From the IMG/VR virus record IMGVR_UViG_3300034374_003180, positions 1 to 29,482 of that record: a stretch of 29,482 nt of DNA; one strand, given 5' to 3'. The stretch comes from a virus. The notes under the pieces were generated by a model. It made no database searches, was not told the origin of the DNA, and worked only from the letters and a program-made list of their open reading frames with translations. The translations under genes and the position numbers were made by a program. This document shows, one piece after another, positions 29,153 through 29,482 of the stretch. Position 1 is the first letter of the stretch. Each line of letters starts with the position of its first letter.

Positions 29153-29482
29153 ATGTCATCATTCTTTCCATTCGGCGCATCCCCGTTTGCAGATGATATT
29201 GATGTCATCGAAGTTTTTGGTGGGCAGGGGATTACTTCAGGTTCGCCAGTTGTAGATCAGGTTGATTTTACGCAAGGCCATCAATTTTCTGCGAATGATT
29301 TATCTTCTCAAGCGCCCACAATAGACACATCCACAATTGCACAGGATGAGGTCTTAGCTGCGAATGGTATTACAACTGGCGCGGCTTCTATAGATGCGGC
29401 TGATTTTACGGAAAATAATGTATTCAGTACATCTGATCTGAATACTGGATCGCCATCCTTAGGCACTACACAAATTGACCAG
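29153..29482 (+). CDS. Virion-type repeat protein, 5' part only
   Basis: Open from the ATG at 29153 (AGGG eight bases upstream) to the window end, 110 codons. Opens MSSFFPFGASPFADDIDVIE and then consists of 23-residue repeats of the form [IL]-T/S-x-G/Q-x-P-x-[IV]-D, ending x-F/L-x-A/T-x-D/G. Similar short repeats appear in marine phage structural proteins. Probably a fibre, baseplate or head-surface protein; the rest lies outside. Confidence 0.75.
   Translation, partial: MSSFFPFGASPFADDIDVIEVFGGQGITSGSPVVDQVDFTQGHQFSANDLSSQAPTIDTSTIAQDEVLAANGITTGAASIDAADFTENNVFSTSDLNTGSPSLGTTQIDQ
29231..29482 (+). repeat. 69-bp imperfect tandem repeats in coding sequence
   Basis: Units start at 29231, 29300, 29369 and 29438, each 23 codons: ITSGSPVVDQVDF..., LSSQAPTIDTSTI..., ITTGAASIDAADF... 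and LNTGSPSLGTTQI... The DNA has diverged much more than the residue pattern, so the period is old and kept by selection. The array continues past the window. Confidence 0.8.

Overview
This window is a piece of a tailed double-stranded DNA phage (Caudoviricetes). It has a HK97-type head module (small and large terminase, portal, MuF-like protein, prohead protease, major capsid protein), a lambda-like replication/recombination region and a set of tail-fibre genes. Many small proteins and the tail-protein N-termini resemble, from memory, those of uncultured marine phages of Alphaproteobacteria. The host is an inference. I see no integrase, tRNA, tape measure, holin or lysis gene. The genome continues past both ends: the genes at 1..59 and 29153..29482 are cut.

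Layout. (1) 1..1349, leftward: five small unknown genes plus a cut sixth, under two near-identical promoters. (2) 1497..4888: a leftward recombination operon (unknown small gene, Gp157-like, ERF annealase, SSB, DUF1367/NinB-like, unknown, HTH protein, HNH nuclease) that converges on and overlaps a rightward RusA resolvase. (3) 4889..5234: a divergent switch with overlapping promoters, a large inverted repeat and a 63-residue Cro-like protein. (4) 5235..6246: a replication initiator with four iteron-like repeats inside its own gene, followed by an overlapping candidate helicase loader, as in lambda O/ori/P. (5) 6296..10101: six tightly packed genes (ParB-like protein, small unknown, glycosyltransferase-like, methyltransferase-like, and an IbrA/IbrB-like PAPS-reductase/ParB pair) that look like a DNA-modification or regulatory cassette. 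(6) 10146..15437: terminase, a portal with a long C-terminal extension and small virion genes. (7) 15438..18108: an accessory island with its own terminators and divergent promoters, a GIY-YIG protein and a candidate small RNA, sitting inside the head module. (8) 18121..21410: MuF-like protein, protease, major capsid protein and a small basic-tailed protein. (9) 21491..29482: virion and tail proteins, a 1485-residue fibre with a self-cleaving chaperone domain, an Asp-box tail protein, and a shortened ANL-superfamily adenylating enzyme, which is rare in phages.

Regulation. Five start sites scattered over the genome share one promoter-leader design: a sigma70-type promoter with 17-bp spacing and a leader containing GGCAA followed by AGGAGAA. 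Four of them carry a TATCCACA word (DnaA-box-like) inside or overlapping the core promoter. This looks like a dispersed, co-regulated early regulon. All functions are read from sequence alone, without database searches.
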